64,000 bases of DNA, from the NCBI RefSeq assembly GCF_001189295.1, contig NZ_CP012159.1, positions 310,001-374,000 on the forward strand. The letters are read 5' to 3'. This DNA is from Chondromyces crocatus. Lineage in GTDB: Bacteria; Myxococcota_A; Polyangia; Polyangiales; Polyangiaceae. The notes under the pieces are model-generated. The model was not told the origin of the DNA. It saw only the letters and a list, made by a program, of their open reading frames with translations, and did no database searches. This document shows, piece after piece, positions 29,453-38,976 of this stretch (its first letter is position 1; every line of letters begins with the position of its first letter). The translations under genes were made by a program, and so were the position numbers.

Positions 29453-30691
29453 GTGCATGTCGGCATCGATCGTCTCCCTGATCTCAGCGCATTTCAGCAG
29501 CTGAGGACCGCTCGCGTCGGCGTCCTGGCGCACCCCGCGAGCGTGAACCGCAACCTGACCCACATCGCCGATGTCCTCGCGGCCCACGGCGTCCGTCCGC
29601 GCATCTTCTTCGGCCCCGAGCACGGTTACGGTGGCGAGGCCCAGGACATGGACGCCGTCTCCGGGAGCGTCGATCCGCGGACGGGCGCGCGTGTGATCAG
29701 CCTGTACGGCGAGCGCTTCGAGGATCTGACGCCGAAGGCGGCGGACCTCGCGGAGATCGACGTGCTGATCATGGACCTCGCCGACGTCGGTTGCCGCCAC
29801 TACACCTTCGTCTGGACGTCGTTGATGGTGCTGCGCGCAGCCCATCAGGCGGGCGTGAGGGTGGTGCTGCTGGATCGGCCGAACCCGATCGGCGGCGCGC
29901 TGGAGAGCGTCGAAGGCGCCCTTCAAGAGCCTGGATTTCTGTCCTTCGTGGGCCTGGAGGCCGTCCCCATCCGGCACGCGCTCACCGTCGGGGAGATCGT
30001 GGCGCTCTTCGCCCGACGGGAAGGTCTCTCGGTGGCACACATCGATGCCAGCGGCACGCGGGTGGGGTCACCCGACGCCGCCCTCACGGTGGTGCCTCCG
30101 CTGGGATGGGCGCGCGAGCAGACGGCAACGGCGTGGGATCGTCCGTTCGTGATGACGTCACCCAACATGCCGACGGTGGAGACGGCGCTCGTCTATCCCG
30201 GGGGGTGCTTGATCGAGGGGACGAACCTCTCGGAAGGTCGAGGGACGACCCGCCCCTTCGAGCTCGTGGGGGCGCCGTGGGTGGACGGGCGCAAGCTCGC
30301 CGAGGATCTCCTGGCGACGGGGCTCGCGGGGTTCCTGCCGCGGCCTCTCACCTTCTGTCCCACGACCCGGAAGCACGCCGGCAAGATCTGCGGTGGTGTG
30401 CAGATCCATGTCACCGACACGGTGGCGTTTCGCCCGGTCGCCACCTACGTGGCATTGATCGGTCTGGCGCGCCGCCAGAACCCGGAGCTGTTCGAGTTCC
30501 GGACGGAGCGCTACGAATACGTGGACGACATCCCGGCGATCGATCTCTTGCTGGGTTCGGCAAAGGCGCGCAAGGCGCTGGAGGCGGGGGAGGACCCGGC
30601 AGAGGTGGCCACCGAGGCTGCGCGGGTCGATCCGGCGTGGGCCGGGGTCATGCGCGAAGCGTTGGTCGCGGCGGGTTCCACACGGGACTGA
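29453..30691 (+). CDS. DUF1343 protein, NamZ-type exo-beta-N-acetylmuramidase
   Basis: 412 residues from GTG 29453; no signal peptide, so cytoplasmic. The sequence has the family pattern throughout: VGVLAHPASV, FFGPEHGYGGEAQDMDAV, ISLYGERFEDLTP, DLADVGCRHYTFVWT, LDRPNPIGG, TSPNMPTVETALVYPGGCLIEGTNLSEGRGT in parts, and HAGKICGGVQIHV. NamZ removes terminal MurNAc from peptidoglycan fragments during recycling. The catalytic Glu in FGPEHG is present. Divergent from the ATP-grasp operon. Ends before a hairpin terminator shared with the convergent 1518-residue gene. Confidence 0.9.
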   Translation: MHVGIDRLPDLSAFQQLRTARVGVLAHPASVNRNLTHIADVLAAHGVRPRIFFGPEHGYGGEAQDMDAVSGSVDPRTGARVISLYGERFEDLTPKAADLAEIDVLIMDLADVGCRHYTFVWTSLMVLRAAHQAGVRVVLLDRPNPIGGALESVEGALQEPGFLSFVGLEAVPIRHALTVGEIVALFARREGLSVAHIDASGTRVGSPDAALTVVPPLGWAREQTATAWDRPFVMTSPNMPTVETALVYPGGCLIEGTNLSEGRGTTRPFELVGAPWVDGRKLAEDLLATGLAGFLPRPLTFCPTTRKHAGKICGGVQIHVTDTVAFRPVATYVALIGLARRQNPELFEFRTERYEYVDDIPAIDLLLGSAKARKALEAGEDPAEVATEAARVDPAWAGVMREALVAAGSTRD

Positions 30692-30720
30692 GCGACCCGT
30701 CGGGGTTGCCCTTCGGGGGC

Positions 30721-30796
30721 GACGAGCGTGACGCGCGTGACCGTGACGAGCGTGAGCATGACGAGCGTGAGCGTGACGAGTGTTGCGAGCGTGACG
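30721..30796. repeat. Short imperfect GACGAGCGTGA repeats after the NamZ-like gene
   Basis: A run of imperfect 11-15-bp units built from GTGACGAGCGTGAGC lies in the 140-bp gap between two convergent genes. It is probably replication slippage; no function seen. Confidence 0.7.
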
Positions 30797-30802
30797 GCGC
30801 GA

Positions 30803-30824
30803 CAGGGCTCCCGAAGGAGCCCTG
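30803..30824. terminator. Bidirectional intrinsic-type hairpin
   Basis: A perfect 9-bp stem CAGGGCTCC/GGAGCCCTG (30803-30811 and 30816-30824) with the stable tetraloop CGAA, positioned between the stops of two convergent genes (30691 and 30832). No T-tract. Confidence 0.65.
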
Positions 30825-30831
30825 CCTGCAC

Positions 30832-33800
30832 TCAGCGCCAGGGAGTGAAGGCGACGTCGTTCACCGGGACGAGCCGCGAGGTGAAGAAGATCTTCAGCGT
30901 GCCGAGTTCGGCGCGCGCGCCGGCCAGCGTGAACGGGATCTTGCGCGTGTCGCCGGGCATCTTGAGGGTGAGCTCGCCACGGAGGAGCTCACCCGTGGCG
31001 TCACGCCCCGCCGCACGGCTGATCTCGATGACGTAGCTGCCCTTGGGCATGCCGAGCAGGGCGAGGGACTCGCGGCGCACGCTGGTGACGTCCTGCGCCG
31101 TGACGGTCACCTTCGGAGAGGGTGAACCCATCCAGGAGATGCGGCGGCCTTGCTCGTCGATGAGCGCGAGGTCGACGTCGGCGGAGCCGCTCCACTCCGC
31201 GAGGAGCTGGACATCGCCCCGCAGGCTCGTCGCGGGGGACGAGGGGTTGGTGGTGAGCAGCCGCTCGGCTTGCTCCCGGACCTGGGGAGCGAGATCGGCG
31301 CGGATCTGGTCGGCCAGCTCGTTCATCCCTTGGAGGCGCGCGCACTGGAGCGCTGCGGAGACCAGCTTGGCGTCTCCGGGGGCGAGGTCGGCGAGCGCCA
31401 GGCGGTGCCGGCACGCGAAGGCGGGCGCGCCCGAGAGATCGTGAAGCTCGGCGAGGCGAGCCTGGATGGCTCTGTCACCCGGCCGCACGTCCGCGAGTCC
31501 GCCGAGGATGCGCGCTGCGCGCTCGCGATCCCCCTGACGGGCGGCGAGATCGGCGCGCGCCGTCAGCGCGTCCGGATCCAGCGCGTCGCGGCCGCTCCAG
31601 CGGGAGGTCAGCTCCTGCGCCTCGCCGAGCCGTCCGCTCACCGCGTACAGCGCGTAGAGGCCCACCGTCTTGTCCCGGCTGTCGGGGGTCACCGAGAGCG
31701 CACTCTCGGCGGCGAGGAGTCGAGAAGCGGTCTGCGACGCCACGCTGTTCACCGCCTCGAAACTTCCCTTGCGATCGAAGACACGTCGCATCGGGACCAG
31801 CGAACGATCCCTGGGGGTGGCAGGCGGCTCGGCCCACTCACGACGTCGCCAGCTCGACGACTTTCCTTCGGCGGCCATGGGCGCAGGCGCTGCCGTCGTC
31901 GGCGCAGGCGCCGGCTTCGCGGGCGGTGGCGGGGACGCGCCCTTGCTCGCGGGGGCAGCGCCGAGGCCTCCTCGGGACCCACCCGGGCCTGACTCCATGT
32001 CGTCGAACCTGCTGTCCAGGCTCGCTTCCTTCTTCGCCGCGGAACGCGACACGCCCCCCGCGCGGCTCTCTTCTTCGGCCTCCTCGTCGGGCACCGCGCC
32101 CTCCGCGTCGGCGCTCGCGCGCTCGGCGAGGAACTCGCCCGTGAAGGCCGGCGCCACACCGCCACGGTCCAGACCGAAGGCTTTGAACATCGCCTCGCTC
32201 TCCAGGACGAGCAGGGAGGTGTACCGGCTGGCCACGTTGAACCGCTTCGACAGCTCGATGACGGTGGGCTTCTGCGCCTCGCTGCCCACGCGCTCCAGCT
32301 CGGCGATCTTGGCGGCGGCGAACAGACGGGGCACGAAGGCATTGCCTGGGCTCGAGCTGGCCACGATGGAGACGGGGTAGCTCTGCTCGAACTTCTCCCC
32401 GCTCACCTTGCCCTTCAGGCGGATCGTCCCGCTCACGTCGCTGCCAGCGCTCATCCTGGCGACGATGAAGGTCTCACCGCCCGCGCGGATGGGATCGAGG
32501 CGGGCTGGCGTGACCTGGGTCAGGCCCGAGGGGAGTTCCACCTCGGGGTCACGCAGCATGATCCCGTACGCCGCGCCGAGCACGTCGAGTGCAGCCGCGG
32601 AGACCCGCTGACCGGGGACGTAAGGCACCACCACGCCGCCACCGCCACGCGCCAGCGACTGGAGCGAACTCGTGTCGGCGTCGGCGCCGAGCGCGACGGC
32701 GACCACCGTCGCCTCACCGCCCGTCAGCGAGGCGCGCACGGCAGCTTCGAGGTGCGCGGTGCGCGTGGGTCCGACCGTCGGGGTGCCGTCACCGAGGTAG
32801 ATGATGCGGACATCCTTGCCTCCAGCCGAACCGGCAGCAGCCCGCGCCGCGATCATGGCGGCCGCGAGATCGCTGCCACCGTCCGGCTCGACGCTGCCGA
32901 GGAAGCGCTCGACGTCACCAGCGGCGGAAGCCCCCGGCGCCATGGGCCGCGCACCGCCTGCGCTGTCATCCATGGAGCGGCACACCGTGTCGCAGGCGAG
33001 CACCACGAACTCGTCCCGCCGATCCATCTCTTTCACGATGGCCGAGGCGAGCCTCGTCGCACGGGCGAAGCGCTCGCCGACCATGGAGCGGCTGGAGTCG
33101 ACCACCACCACGTGACGCCGCTCGCGCGCCTCGTGCCAGCGCGGGAGCTTCGGCCTGAGCGCGATCGCCACGTAGGGAGACGTGTCGCGCACCACGACCT
33201 GGGCCGCCTCGATCGCCATCCTCTCGTCTGCAGTCTTCGCCTTGCTCGCCGCCTCGACGAGCGATGCGTCGGGCTGAGCCGATGCGTCCGACCGGTAAGC
33301 CCAGGCGGTCGCCTCCTTGTCCCGGTCGGTGAGGGCGTACTCGACGGTGAGGTCACCGGCCGGTGTGAAGCCCTGCACCGCGAGCGTGCGACGCTCGCCT
33401 GCGCCGCCGTCACCGGCCGAGGTGAGATCGTAGCCGCGCGTGTTCACGCCGAACTCCCGGTCGTGACCGAGCAACTGGACATCGAGAGAGAAGTCTCCGA
33501 TGCGCGTCGTCCCGTTCTCGTCGTGCGCCAGCGGATAGGTATAGCGGCGCACGCCTCCGGACTGCTCGACGAGCTGCGTGTAGGTCAGCACCACCCGCCG
33601 GGAGCTGCGCTTGGGGATGGGGAAGATGCGCAGCTCGAAACGGCCGCCGCGCTGCCACTCGAGCAGCGCCGGATCGCGCCAGGGTCCTGGGACCCACACG
33701 ATCTCCTCGCGCGGACGGGGCGCCTTGGGTGCCGCGTTCTGGATCACGCCGCGCCAGATGGCCGCACCACGATCACGATCGACGAAGGCCCCTTCCATGA

Positions 33801-35388
33801 GCTTGCCGTCCACTTCCAGCGCCAGCCGCTCGATCTGGGCTCCCGGGGGGAGCGGGAAGCGGAAGATTCCCTCCAGCTCCTCGTCGGTCTCGTTGGTGAA
33901 GGTCTCGTCGACCTCGGTTCGCGCCACGACGTCCACGATCCGCACCTTGACGGCGTGCTTCGACAGCCGGAGCGCGCTCTCTCGCTCCTGGGTGGAGCCA
34001 GGTTTGCGCGCGCGCAGCTCACCGACGCCGCGCAGCGAGGGGGCGTCGAGCTCCTCGGAGGTCCGATCGCTCCACTCCATCACGTCGGAGAGCGAGCTGG
34101 TACTCGCCACACGGGGCGTCCCGCCGCGTGCGATCAGCGCCTCCTCTCCGGCCCGGACCTCCACGGGTGCGCCACGCTCACCGCTGACGCGGACGCTCCC
34201 GCGCACCACCTCGACCGCGGATCGCTCGTCTCCCGCGGTGATCGCGAGCTTCGTGCCCAGGACCTCGACCTCACCTTGCGGGATCAGGAAGCGCGCCGAC
34301 CTGGCAGCGTCGAGGGCTGCGACCTCCGCGACGACCACGCCCGCCTCGACGCGTGCCTTCCGCTCCTCACCCGCACCGATCCACAGGCGCGAGCTGCGAT
34401 CGATCGACAGCTGCGTCCCATCACCGAGCGCGAGGTGAACCCGGGTACGCGCGTCCGTGCGGAGCGTGACCGGGAGCGAGAGCTCGCCGTTCTCCGCCAG
34501 AGGAGCACAGGCCCCTGTTTCGCTGCACGCTTCGAGCCCTCCGGTCTTGTCCGCCGAGGCCCGCTTGACGCTGACCACCTTCCCGGACCAGGGCTCTGCG
34601 CTGGCGAACACCCCTTCGGTCACCGCCTTTTGCCCCTTGAGCCAGAAGCCCATGCTCGCCGCAGCAGCGACCGCCGAGATCGCGGCCACGGCGAACACCG
34701 CTCTCCTGCCACCAGGAGCACGCCGCGCCGGTCCCTTACCGGCGAGAGGCTGGGGTCGTTCCTTGCTGGAGACAGCGACGTCTGCCGCCGCATCGTGAAC
34801 GGTCGGCGCTGGAGGAAGCGCTGCGGCTCCCTTCCTTTGCGTGTCGAGGACGTGCTGGCTCACCGCTGCCACGGTCGCCCCACGCTCGGTCGACGCGCGC
34901 TCGCTCCCCCGTCCATCGCTCGTCGCGACACCGGCTGGCGAAAGCTCGGCGTGCGGCTCGCCTGGCGTCGTCGCCGTCGCGGGCCGCGCGTCGTTCTTCG
35001 GGTCGAACGCCGTTGCACCACGAAGAGAGGAAGTCTCCTGCGGCTCCATGTCCGGAGCCATCACCGCGGGCGAGACGACCGCTGGCGTCGAGACGACCGC
35101 GGATTCCGAGCTGACCACGGACTCCGAGGCGACCACCGGCACCGGCTCTCGCGCTGCCAGAAGGCGCCCCACGAGGTCGTCCACGAACCCTTCCGCCGGT
35201 CGGAAGTCTGCGCCAGCGCTCGCCACGGCCTCCGCCGCACGAGTCGCCTCGTGCTTGAGGTCACGGCATGCATCGCACCCATCGAGGTGCTCGAACAGCG
35301 CCGCCTCTGCGGTCCCGTCCAGCACCTCCGCGAGGCGCTCCGAAAGCTCGTCACACGGACTCTCCGGACCCATCCCCGTGCTGCTCAT
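30832..35388 (-). CDS. Giant anti-sigma-like membrane protein with FecR, VIT and vWA domains
   Basis: About 1518 residues from ATG 35388, which stands 4 bp after the ECF sigma stop. In order: a zinc-finger-like anti-sigma start (SPCDELSERL, EHLDGCDAC), an acidic linker, one transmembrane helix (about 225-245), a FecR-like beta domain (about 250-420), a VIT domain (about 465-612, FRFPLPPGAQIERLAL), a vWA domain (about 760-945) with intact MIDAS VVVVDSSRSM and a YLGDGTPTVG loop, a Ser/Ala/Pro linker, a helical repeat region, and a C-terminal DUF2135-like segment. The topology puts FecR, VIT and vWA outside the cytoplasm. It likely holds the sigma factor and releases it on an envelope signal. 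Such a fusion of all parts is unusual in length. Confidence 0.88.
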   Translation of the reverse strand: MSSTGMGPESPCDELSERLAEVLDGTAEAALFEHLDGCDACRDLKHEATRAAEAVASAGADFRPAEGFVDDLVGRLLAAREPVPVVASESVVSSESAVVSTPAVVSPAVMAPDMEPQETSSLRGATAFDPKNDARPATATTPGEPHAELSPAGVATSDGRGSERASTERGATVAAVSQHVLDTQRKGAAALPPAPTVHDAAADVAVSSKERPQPLAGKGPARRAPGGRRAVFAVAAISAVAAAASMGFWLKGQKAVTEGVFASAEPWSGKVVSVKRASADKTGGLEACSETGACAPLAENGELSLPVTLRTDARTRVHLALGDGTQLSIDRSSRLWIGAGEERKARVEAGVVVAEVAALDAARSARFLIPQGEVEVLGTKLAITAGDERSAVEVVRGSVRVSGERGAPVEVRAGEEALIARGGTPRVASTSSLSDVMEWSDRTSEELDAPSLRGVGELRARKPGSTQERESALRLSKHAVKVRIVDVVARTEVDETFTNETDEELEGIFRFPLPPGAQIERLALEVDGKLMEGAFVDRDRGAAIWRGVIQNAAPKAPRPREEIVWVPGPWRDPALLEWQRGGRFELRIFPIPKRSSRRVVLTYTQLVEQSGGVRRYTYPLAHDENGTTRIGDFSLDVQLLGHDREFGVNTRGYDLTSAGDGGAGERRTLAVQGFTPAGDLTVEYALTDRDKEATAWAYRSDASAQPDASLVEAASKAKTADERMAIEAAQVVVRDTSPYVAIALRPKLPRWHEARERRHVVVVDSSRSMVGERFARATRLASAIVKEMDRRDEFVVLACDTVCRSMDDSAGGARPMAPGASAAGDVERFLGSVEPDGGSDLAAAMIAARAAAGSAGGKDVRIIYLGDGTPTVGPTRTAHLEAAVRASLTGGEATVVAVALGADADTSSLQSLARGGGGVVVPYVPGQRVSAAALDVLGAAYGIMLRDPEVELPSGLTQVTPARLDPIRAGGETFIVARMSAGSDVSGTIRLKGKVSGEKFEQSYPVSIVASSSPGNAFVPRLFAAAKIAELERVGSEAQKPTVIELSKRFNVASRYTSLLVLESEAMFKAFGLDRGGVAPAFTGEFLAERASADAEGAVPDEEAEEESRAGGVSRSAAKKEASLDSRFDDMESGPGGSRGGLGAAPASKGASPPPPAKPAPAPTTAAPAPMAAEGKSSSWRRREWAEPPATPRDRSLVPMRRVFDRKGSFEAVNSVASQTASRLLAAESALSVTPDSRDKTVGLYALYAVSGRLGEAQELTSRWSGRDALDPDALTARADLAARQGDRERAARILGGLADVRPGDRAIQARLAELHDLSGAPAFACRHRLALADLAPGDAKLVSAALQCARLQGMNELADQIRADLAPQVREQAERLLTTNPSSPATSLRGDVQLLAEWSGSADVDLALIDEQGRRISWMGSPSPKVTVTAQDVTSVRRESLALLGMPKGSYVIEISRAAGRDATGELLRGELTLKMPGDTRKIPFTLAGARAELGTLKIFFTSRLVPVNDVAFTPWR

Positions 35389-35392
35389 GGCC

Positions 35393-35983
35393 TTACTCCT
35401 CACCCAGTTCTGCACGCAGCTTTGCCAGCGCGCGGCTCACACGCTTGCGCGCCGCCGCCTCGTCCACACCACACGCGAGCGACAGCTCCTTGAACGAAAG
35501 CCCTGCCTCGAACCGGAGCACCACGGCCTCTCGCTCGCTCGGCTTCAGCTTCGCCAGCGCGGCGCGCGCGCGTTCGGCGCGCTCCTTCTCCAGCGCCAGC
35601 TCCCCCGTGTCGGGTCGAGGCCGCGTGTCGTGGACCAGCCGAAGCCTGGACTCGCGCCGCGCCTTGGTCTCGGCGTGACGCCCGCACAGGCGGCGGGCGA
35701 TCCCGAAGAGCCAGGCCCGGACACTGCCCTCGGCCCTGTACTGAGGAAATGCGTCGTAGGCGGCGAGCAGCGTCTCCTGCACCAGCTCCTCGGCTTCGGC
35801 CTGCGAGCCCGTGAAGGCCATGCAGAGCTTGCCGAGGGCGAGCGCGTACGTCTGAGCACACCGCGTCAACGCTTGTCGATAATTGCCCTCTCCGATGAGC
35901 GTCTCGATGGAGCGCCCTCCGACATCTTCCTGAGACCCCACCAGCGCCAGTCCAGCCGCCATACCTGCCTCGTCGCTGGCCAT
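35393..35983 (-). CDS. ECF RNA polymerase sigma factor
   Basis: A 196-residue sigma-70 family ECF factor. Region 2 is seen in AEELVQETLLAAYDAFPQY and VRAWLFGIARRLCGRH, region 4 in LKPSEREAVVLRFEAGLSFKELS and DEAAARKRVSRALAKLR. No signal or membrane segment. The next gene, 4 bp downstream, encodes its probable cognate anti-sigma protein. The 155-bp region to the divergent HtrA-like gene (36139) should hold its own promoter, but I cannot assign the boxes. Confidence 0.94.
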   Translation of the reverse strand: MASDEAGMAAGLALVGSQEDVGGRSIETLIGEGNYRQALTRCAQTYALALGKLCMAFTGSQAEAEELVQETLLAAYDAFPQYRAEGSVRAWLFGIARRLCGRHAETKARRESRLRLVHDTRPRPDTGELALEKERAERARAALAKLKPSEREAVVLRFEAGLSFKELSLACGVDEAAARKRVSRALAKLRAELGEE

Positions 35984-36138
35984 GTGCCCTCGTCTCCCGA
36001 TTTCGTGACCGCTTTTTTTTCGTCCGGTGTCGCCACGCCACGGGCGCTCGGGACCCTTCTCTCAACGTACACTGGTCCACCCTTTGCAAACGGCCCCGAC
36101 CGCAGCACACTCCGTATCTGCGAACAGGAGCCCGCCCC

Positions 36139-37455
36139 ATGACCGAGATCCGCCATCCGAACCTCGCGCCCGCCGCCCCTGTCGGCCCCGCGGTTGACAC
36201 CTCACCTGTGAATCGGTGGCGACGGTGGCTCTCGGCCTCCCTTGCCCTCTGCCTGTCCGGACTCGTCGGCGGGTCCACGGCGCTGGCGCAACCTGCACCC
36301 GAGCAAGGCGGATCCCAGGACGACGCCGAGGAGGAAGCCGCTCCGCCGGCACCTCCTCCTCGACCGACCAAGAAGAAGGCCCCTCCCCCGCTGCCCGCCC
36401 CGACCGCGGACGCCGAGACCCCCGACGAAGAAGGCGGCGAGGTCAAGCCCCCGAAGCCTGCCAAGAAGGCCTCCAAGGAAGCATCCCAGGAAGAGAAGAT
36501 GCTGCGCGGCGTGGTGACGATCGGACGCGGCGATCAGGTGCTCGGCATGGGCAGCGTGCTCGCTGGTGATGGCCGCATCCTCACCGCCCTCTCGTCGCTC
36601 GGACCCGGCAATCATCTCGAAGCTCGCTACGCCGATGGATCGCAGGTGCGGGTCAAGGTCGGTCACCACGACCGCGTCTGGGACCTGGCCTTGCTCGTCC
36701 CGCAGAGCGGCAAGTGGAAAGAAGGGCTCACCGCCTCGGTCCGCAACCCCGTCCGTCAGGACGCTGCCATCCGCTCGTTCTCGACGAGCCGAGGCAAGCC
36801 GACCGCCGTGTCGATGGTCCTCCGCGGCCGCCGCTCGCTCCTCGGAGGCGACGATCAACAGCTCGACGACGTCCTGGAGCTCGGCTCGCGCGTCTCGCCC
36901 ACCGATCTCGGCTCCCCCATCATCGACGAAGAGGGCCGGGTCGTCGGCGTCCTCGGCCGGGGCTGCGCCCCCAGCGAGGGCGACAAGCCGTGCTCCCCCG
37001 TGGCCTTTGGCGCCCCCATGGAAGCGATCCGCAATTTTTTGCGGTCCGTTCCCCCCACCGCGGTCCAGCCGTCAGGCTGGCTCGGGATCCAGGGGATTGG
37101 GGAGACGGGTCCCCTCGCCAAGGGGGTCCGGGTCACCGGCGTCCACCCCGGGGGTCCAGCGGAGGAAGCGAAGCTCAAGGGGGGTGAAAAAGGGGCCGCC
37201 GACATGATCCTGGCGGTGGATGGCATCCCGGTCACCAGTCCGGAGGCACTGTCGGATGCTGTCAGGACCCACGCCGTCGGAGAGAAAATTCCTCTCATCG
37301 TTCTAGGTAGCGATGGCCGCTACCGGCAGGTCGCCGTTACTCTGCGTGCGGCTCCCGATGCCAAGGCGACGTCTGCCAAACCCCAGCCTGCCCCCAGCAC
37401 GCCTCCAGCAGCCGATGCACCACGCGGAAAAGCTCCTGCACCCACGCCGCGCTGA
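36139..37455 (+). CDS. HtrA/DegP-like protein lacking the catalytic triad, with PDZ domain
   Basis: A 438-residue exported protein: signal segment about residues 30-50 ending ALA, an acidic Pro/Lys-rich linker (50-118), a trypsin-like domain (about 120-290) and a PDZ domain (about 310-410: GWLGIQGIG, GVRVTGVHPGGPAEEAKL, ILAVDGIPV). Compared with DegP, the His loop reads LTALSSLG with no His, and the GNSGGP serine loop reads TDLGSP, with Leu in the Ser position; only the Asp (RVWDLALLV) remains. It is therefore probably a non-catalytic binding or scaffold protein. Divergent from the ECF sigma gene. Confidence 0.82.
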   Translation: MTEIRHPNLAPAAPVGPAVDTSPVNRWRRWLSASLALCLSGLVGGSTALAQPAPEQGGSQDDAEEEAAPPAPPPRPTKKKAPPPLPAPTADAETPDEEGGEVKPPKPAKKASKEASQEEKMLRGVVTIGRGDQVLGMGSVLAGDGRILTALSSLGPGNHLEARYADGSQVRVKVGHHDRVWDLALLVPQSGKWKEGLTASVRNPVRQDAAIRSFSTSRGKPTAVSMVLRGRRSLLGGDDQQLDDVLELGSRVSPTDLGSPIIDEEGRVVGVLGRGCAPSEGDKPCSPVAFGAPMEAIRNFLRSVPPTAVQPSGWLGIQGIGETGPLAKGVRVTGVHPGGPAEEAKLKGGEKGAADMILAVDGIPVTSPEALSDAVRTHAVGEKIPLIVLGSDGRYRQVAVTLRAAPDAKATSAKPQPAPSTPPAADAPRGKAPAPTPR

Positions 37456-37632
37456 GGCTGATAAATTCCCGGGGCGACCGCTACCCACAAAGGAGTTTTG
37501 TCCCACGCGCGCGATCCCGTTGACACGTTGCCGATAGAACCTCCAGGATGACCGCTGGAGCCGCCGGCTCTAGCCGCGCTTTCAAGCGCGCCTCTCCGGG
37601 CCCGCCGTGACGGGCTCGCTTCCGGGTGACTC

Positions 37633-38406
37633 GTGGCTCAACCGTTCCGCATCGAAGTCGCCGGCGAGACCAACGTCGGGCGCAAGCGCAACCACAACGA
37701 AGACAACTTCGGCATCTTGGTTGAGTACGGCCTGTTCATGGTGGCCGATGGGATGGGGGGCCATGCCTCCGGTGAAGTCGCCTCCAAGATGGCGGTCGAC
37801 TCCATGCAAGAGTTCTTCGCGGCAACGCAGGAGGACCCGGAGCGAACGTGGCCTTACAAGATGGACCGGACCAAGGGCTACGAAGAGAACCGGCTCATCA
37901 CCGGGATCAAGCTGGCCAACCTCCGTATCTACGAGACCGCGCAGCGTGAAGCGCGCAAGCGGGGGATGGGCACGACCTTCGTCGGCATCTTCACCGCGAA
38001 CGACGGCATCTACATCGCCCACGTCGGTGACAGCCGGGTCTACCGGTTCCGCGACGGCAGCCTCGAGATGCTCACCGAGGATCACTCGCTCCTCAACGAC
38101 TACATCAAGATGAAGCGGCTCACGCCCGAGGAGATCGCGAACTTCCCTCACAAGAACGTGATCGTCCGCGCCCTTGGCATGAAGGACACGGTGAAGGTGG
38201 ACACGCGCTTCGAGATCCCGAAGCTGAACGATGTCTACCTGCTCTGCTCCGACGGCCTCTCCGGTCCGGTCACCGACGAAGAGATCGCCGAGATCCTCGG
38301 CCGGTACACCGACATCCAGACCGCAACGTCGAAGCTCATCGAGCGCGCCAACGAGAATGGCGGCCCGGACAACGTGACCAGCGTGCTGGTCCGCTGGACG
38401 CAGTAG
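37633..38406 (+). CDS. PP2C-type protein Ser/Thr phosphatase
   Basis: 257 residues from GTG 37633. Family motifs are complete: GRKRNHNEDNFG, VADGMGGHASGE, GMGTTFVGIF, AHVGDSRVYRFRDG, LLCSDGLSG and GGPDNVTSVLV, with the metal aspartates in place. A 30-residue insertion near residues 65-95 (ERTWPYKMDRTKGYEENR) is longer than in the smallest bacterial enzymes. Cytoplasmic. It probably reverses the phosphorylation made by Ser/Thr kinases such as the two in this window. The 177 bp upstream contains a TTGACA at 37520-37525 but no convincing -10. Confidence 0.95.
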   Translation: MAQPFRIEVAGETNVGRKRNHNEDNFGILVEYGLFMVADGMGGHASGEVASKMAVDSMQEFFAATQEDPERTWPYKMDRTKGYEENRLITGIKLANLRIYETAQREARKRGMGTTFVGIFTANDGIYIAHVGDSRVYRFRDGSLEMLTEDHSLLNDYIKMKRLTPEEIANFPHKNVIVRALGMKDTVKVDTRFEIPKLNDVYLLCSDGLSGPVTDEEIAEILGRYTDIQTATSKLIERANENGGPDNVTSVLVRWTQ

Positions 38407-38440
38407 CAGCTCACCCCTCGCATCGGCGCCACCTCGTCAG

Positions 38441-38476
38441 GCGGACACGCGAACGCCGAGATGGCGTCGTGTCCGC
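38441..38476. terminator. Possible terminator hairpin between convergent genes
   Basis: GCGGACACG (38441-38449) pairs with CGTGTCCGC (38468-38476) across an 18-nt loop between stops at 38406 and 38560. The long loop makes this weak. A direct duplication of GCGGCGCTCGCCGAG follows at about 38487-38520. Confidence 0.3.
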
Positions 38477-38559
38477 GGCCGAGTGGCGCGGCGCTCGCCG
38501 AGGCGCGGCGCTCGCCGAGGCATGGTGCTGCACGAGGACGAGTGGACCGCTGACGATCG

Positions 38560-38976
38560 TCAGGGCAGCGCGCTGCTTCCCCACGGCACGAGAACGATCA
38601 GCACGAACGCGATCAGCACGAGCATGAAGATGCTGGTGCTGAGGTAGAGCGAGCGAGGAGAGCGCGCGGTGCTCCATCCATCCGCGTAGAACTTCCCCCG
38701 CGAACGCGTGCGGATCCGCCGCTGCACACCGCGCAGCATGTCGCGTGAGGGAGCCGCAGGCGGCTGCAGCGCGCCACGCAGCAGCTCGCGGACGTCGACC
38801 TCGTCGAGGAACGGATCCTCTTCGTCGTCCACCTTCCGCTCCGCGGCTTCTCGCTCGTCGCGCGCCTGCACCTCGTCCGTGGGCGCTCGTGCAGCCGGTG
38901 CATCGCTGGACGGAGCGTCACGCTCGCCCTCTCCCTCGCCCCCTCGGGCGCGCTCGGGTTCATCCGCTGCGCTCAT
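38560..38976 (-). CDS. Small membrane protein coupled to the ECF sigma factor (putative anti-sigma)
   Basis: A 138-residue protein whose ATG overlaps the sigma stop by 4 bp (ATGA, 38973-38976). The N-terminal two thirds are strongly acidic and charged, followed by a basic patch (RRIRTRSRGK) and a single C-terminal transmembrane helix (STSIFMLVLIAFVLIVLV). No zinc-finger cysteines. Position and topology suggest an anti-sigma or membrane tether for the sigma factor; no sequence family is recognised. Confidence 0.65.
   Translation of the reverse strand: MSAADEPERARGGEGEGERDAPSSDAPAARAPTDEVQARDEREAAERKVDDEEDPFLDEVDVRELLRGALQPPAAPSRDMLRGVQRRIRTRSRGKFYADGWSTARSPRSLYLSTSIFMLVLIAFVLIVLVPWGSSALP

Noticed and set aside
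37520-37550. Sigma-70 promoter with TTGACA upstream of the PP2C gene
   Set aside because: No -10 box at a 16-18 bp distance could be found.
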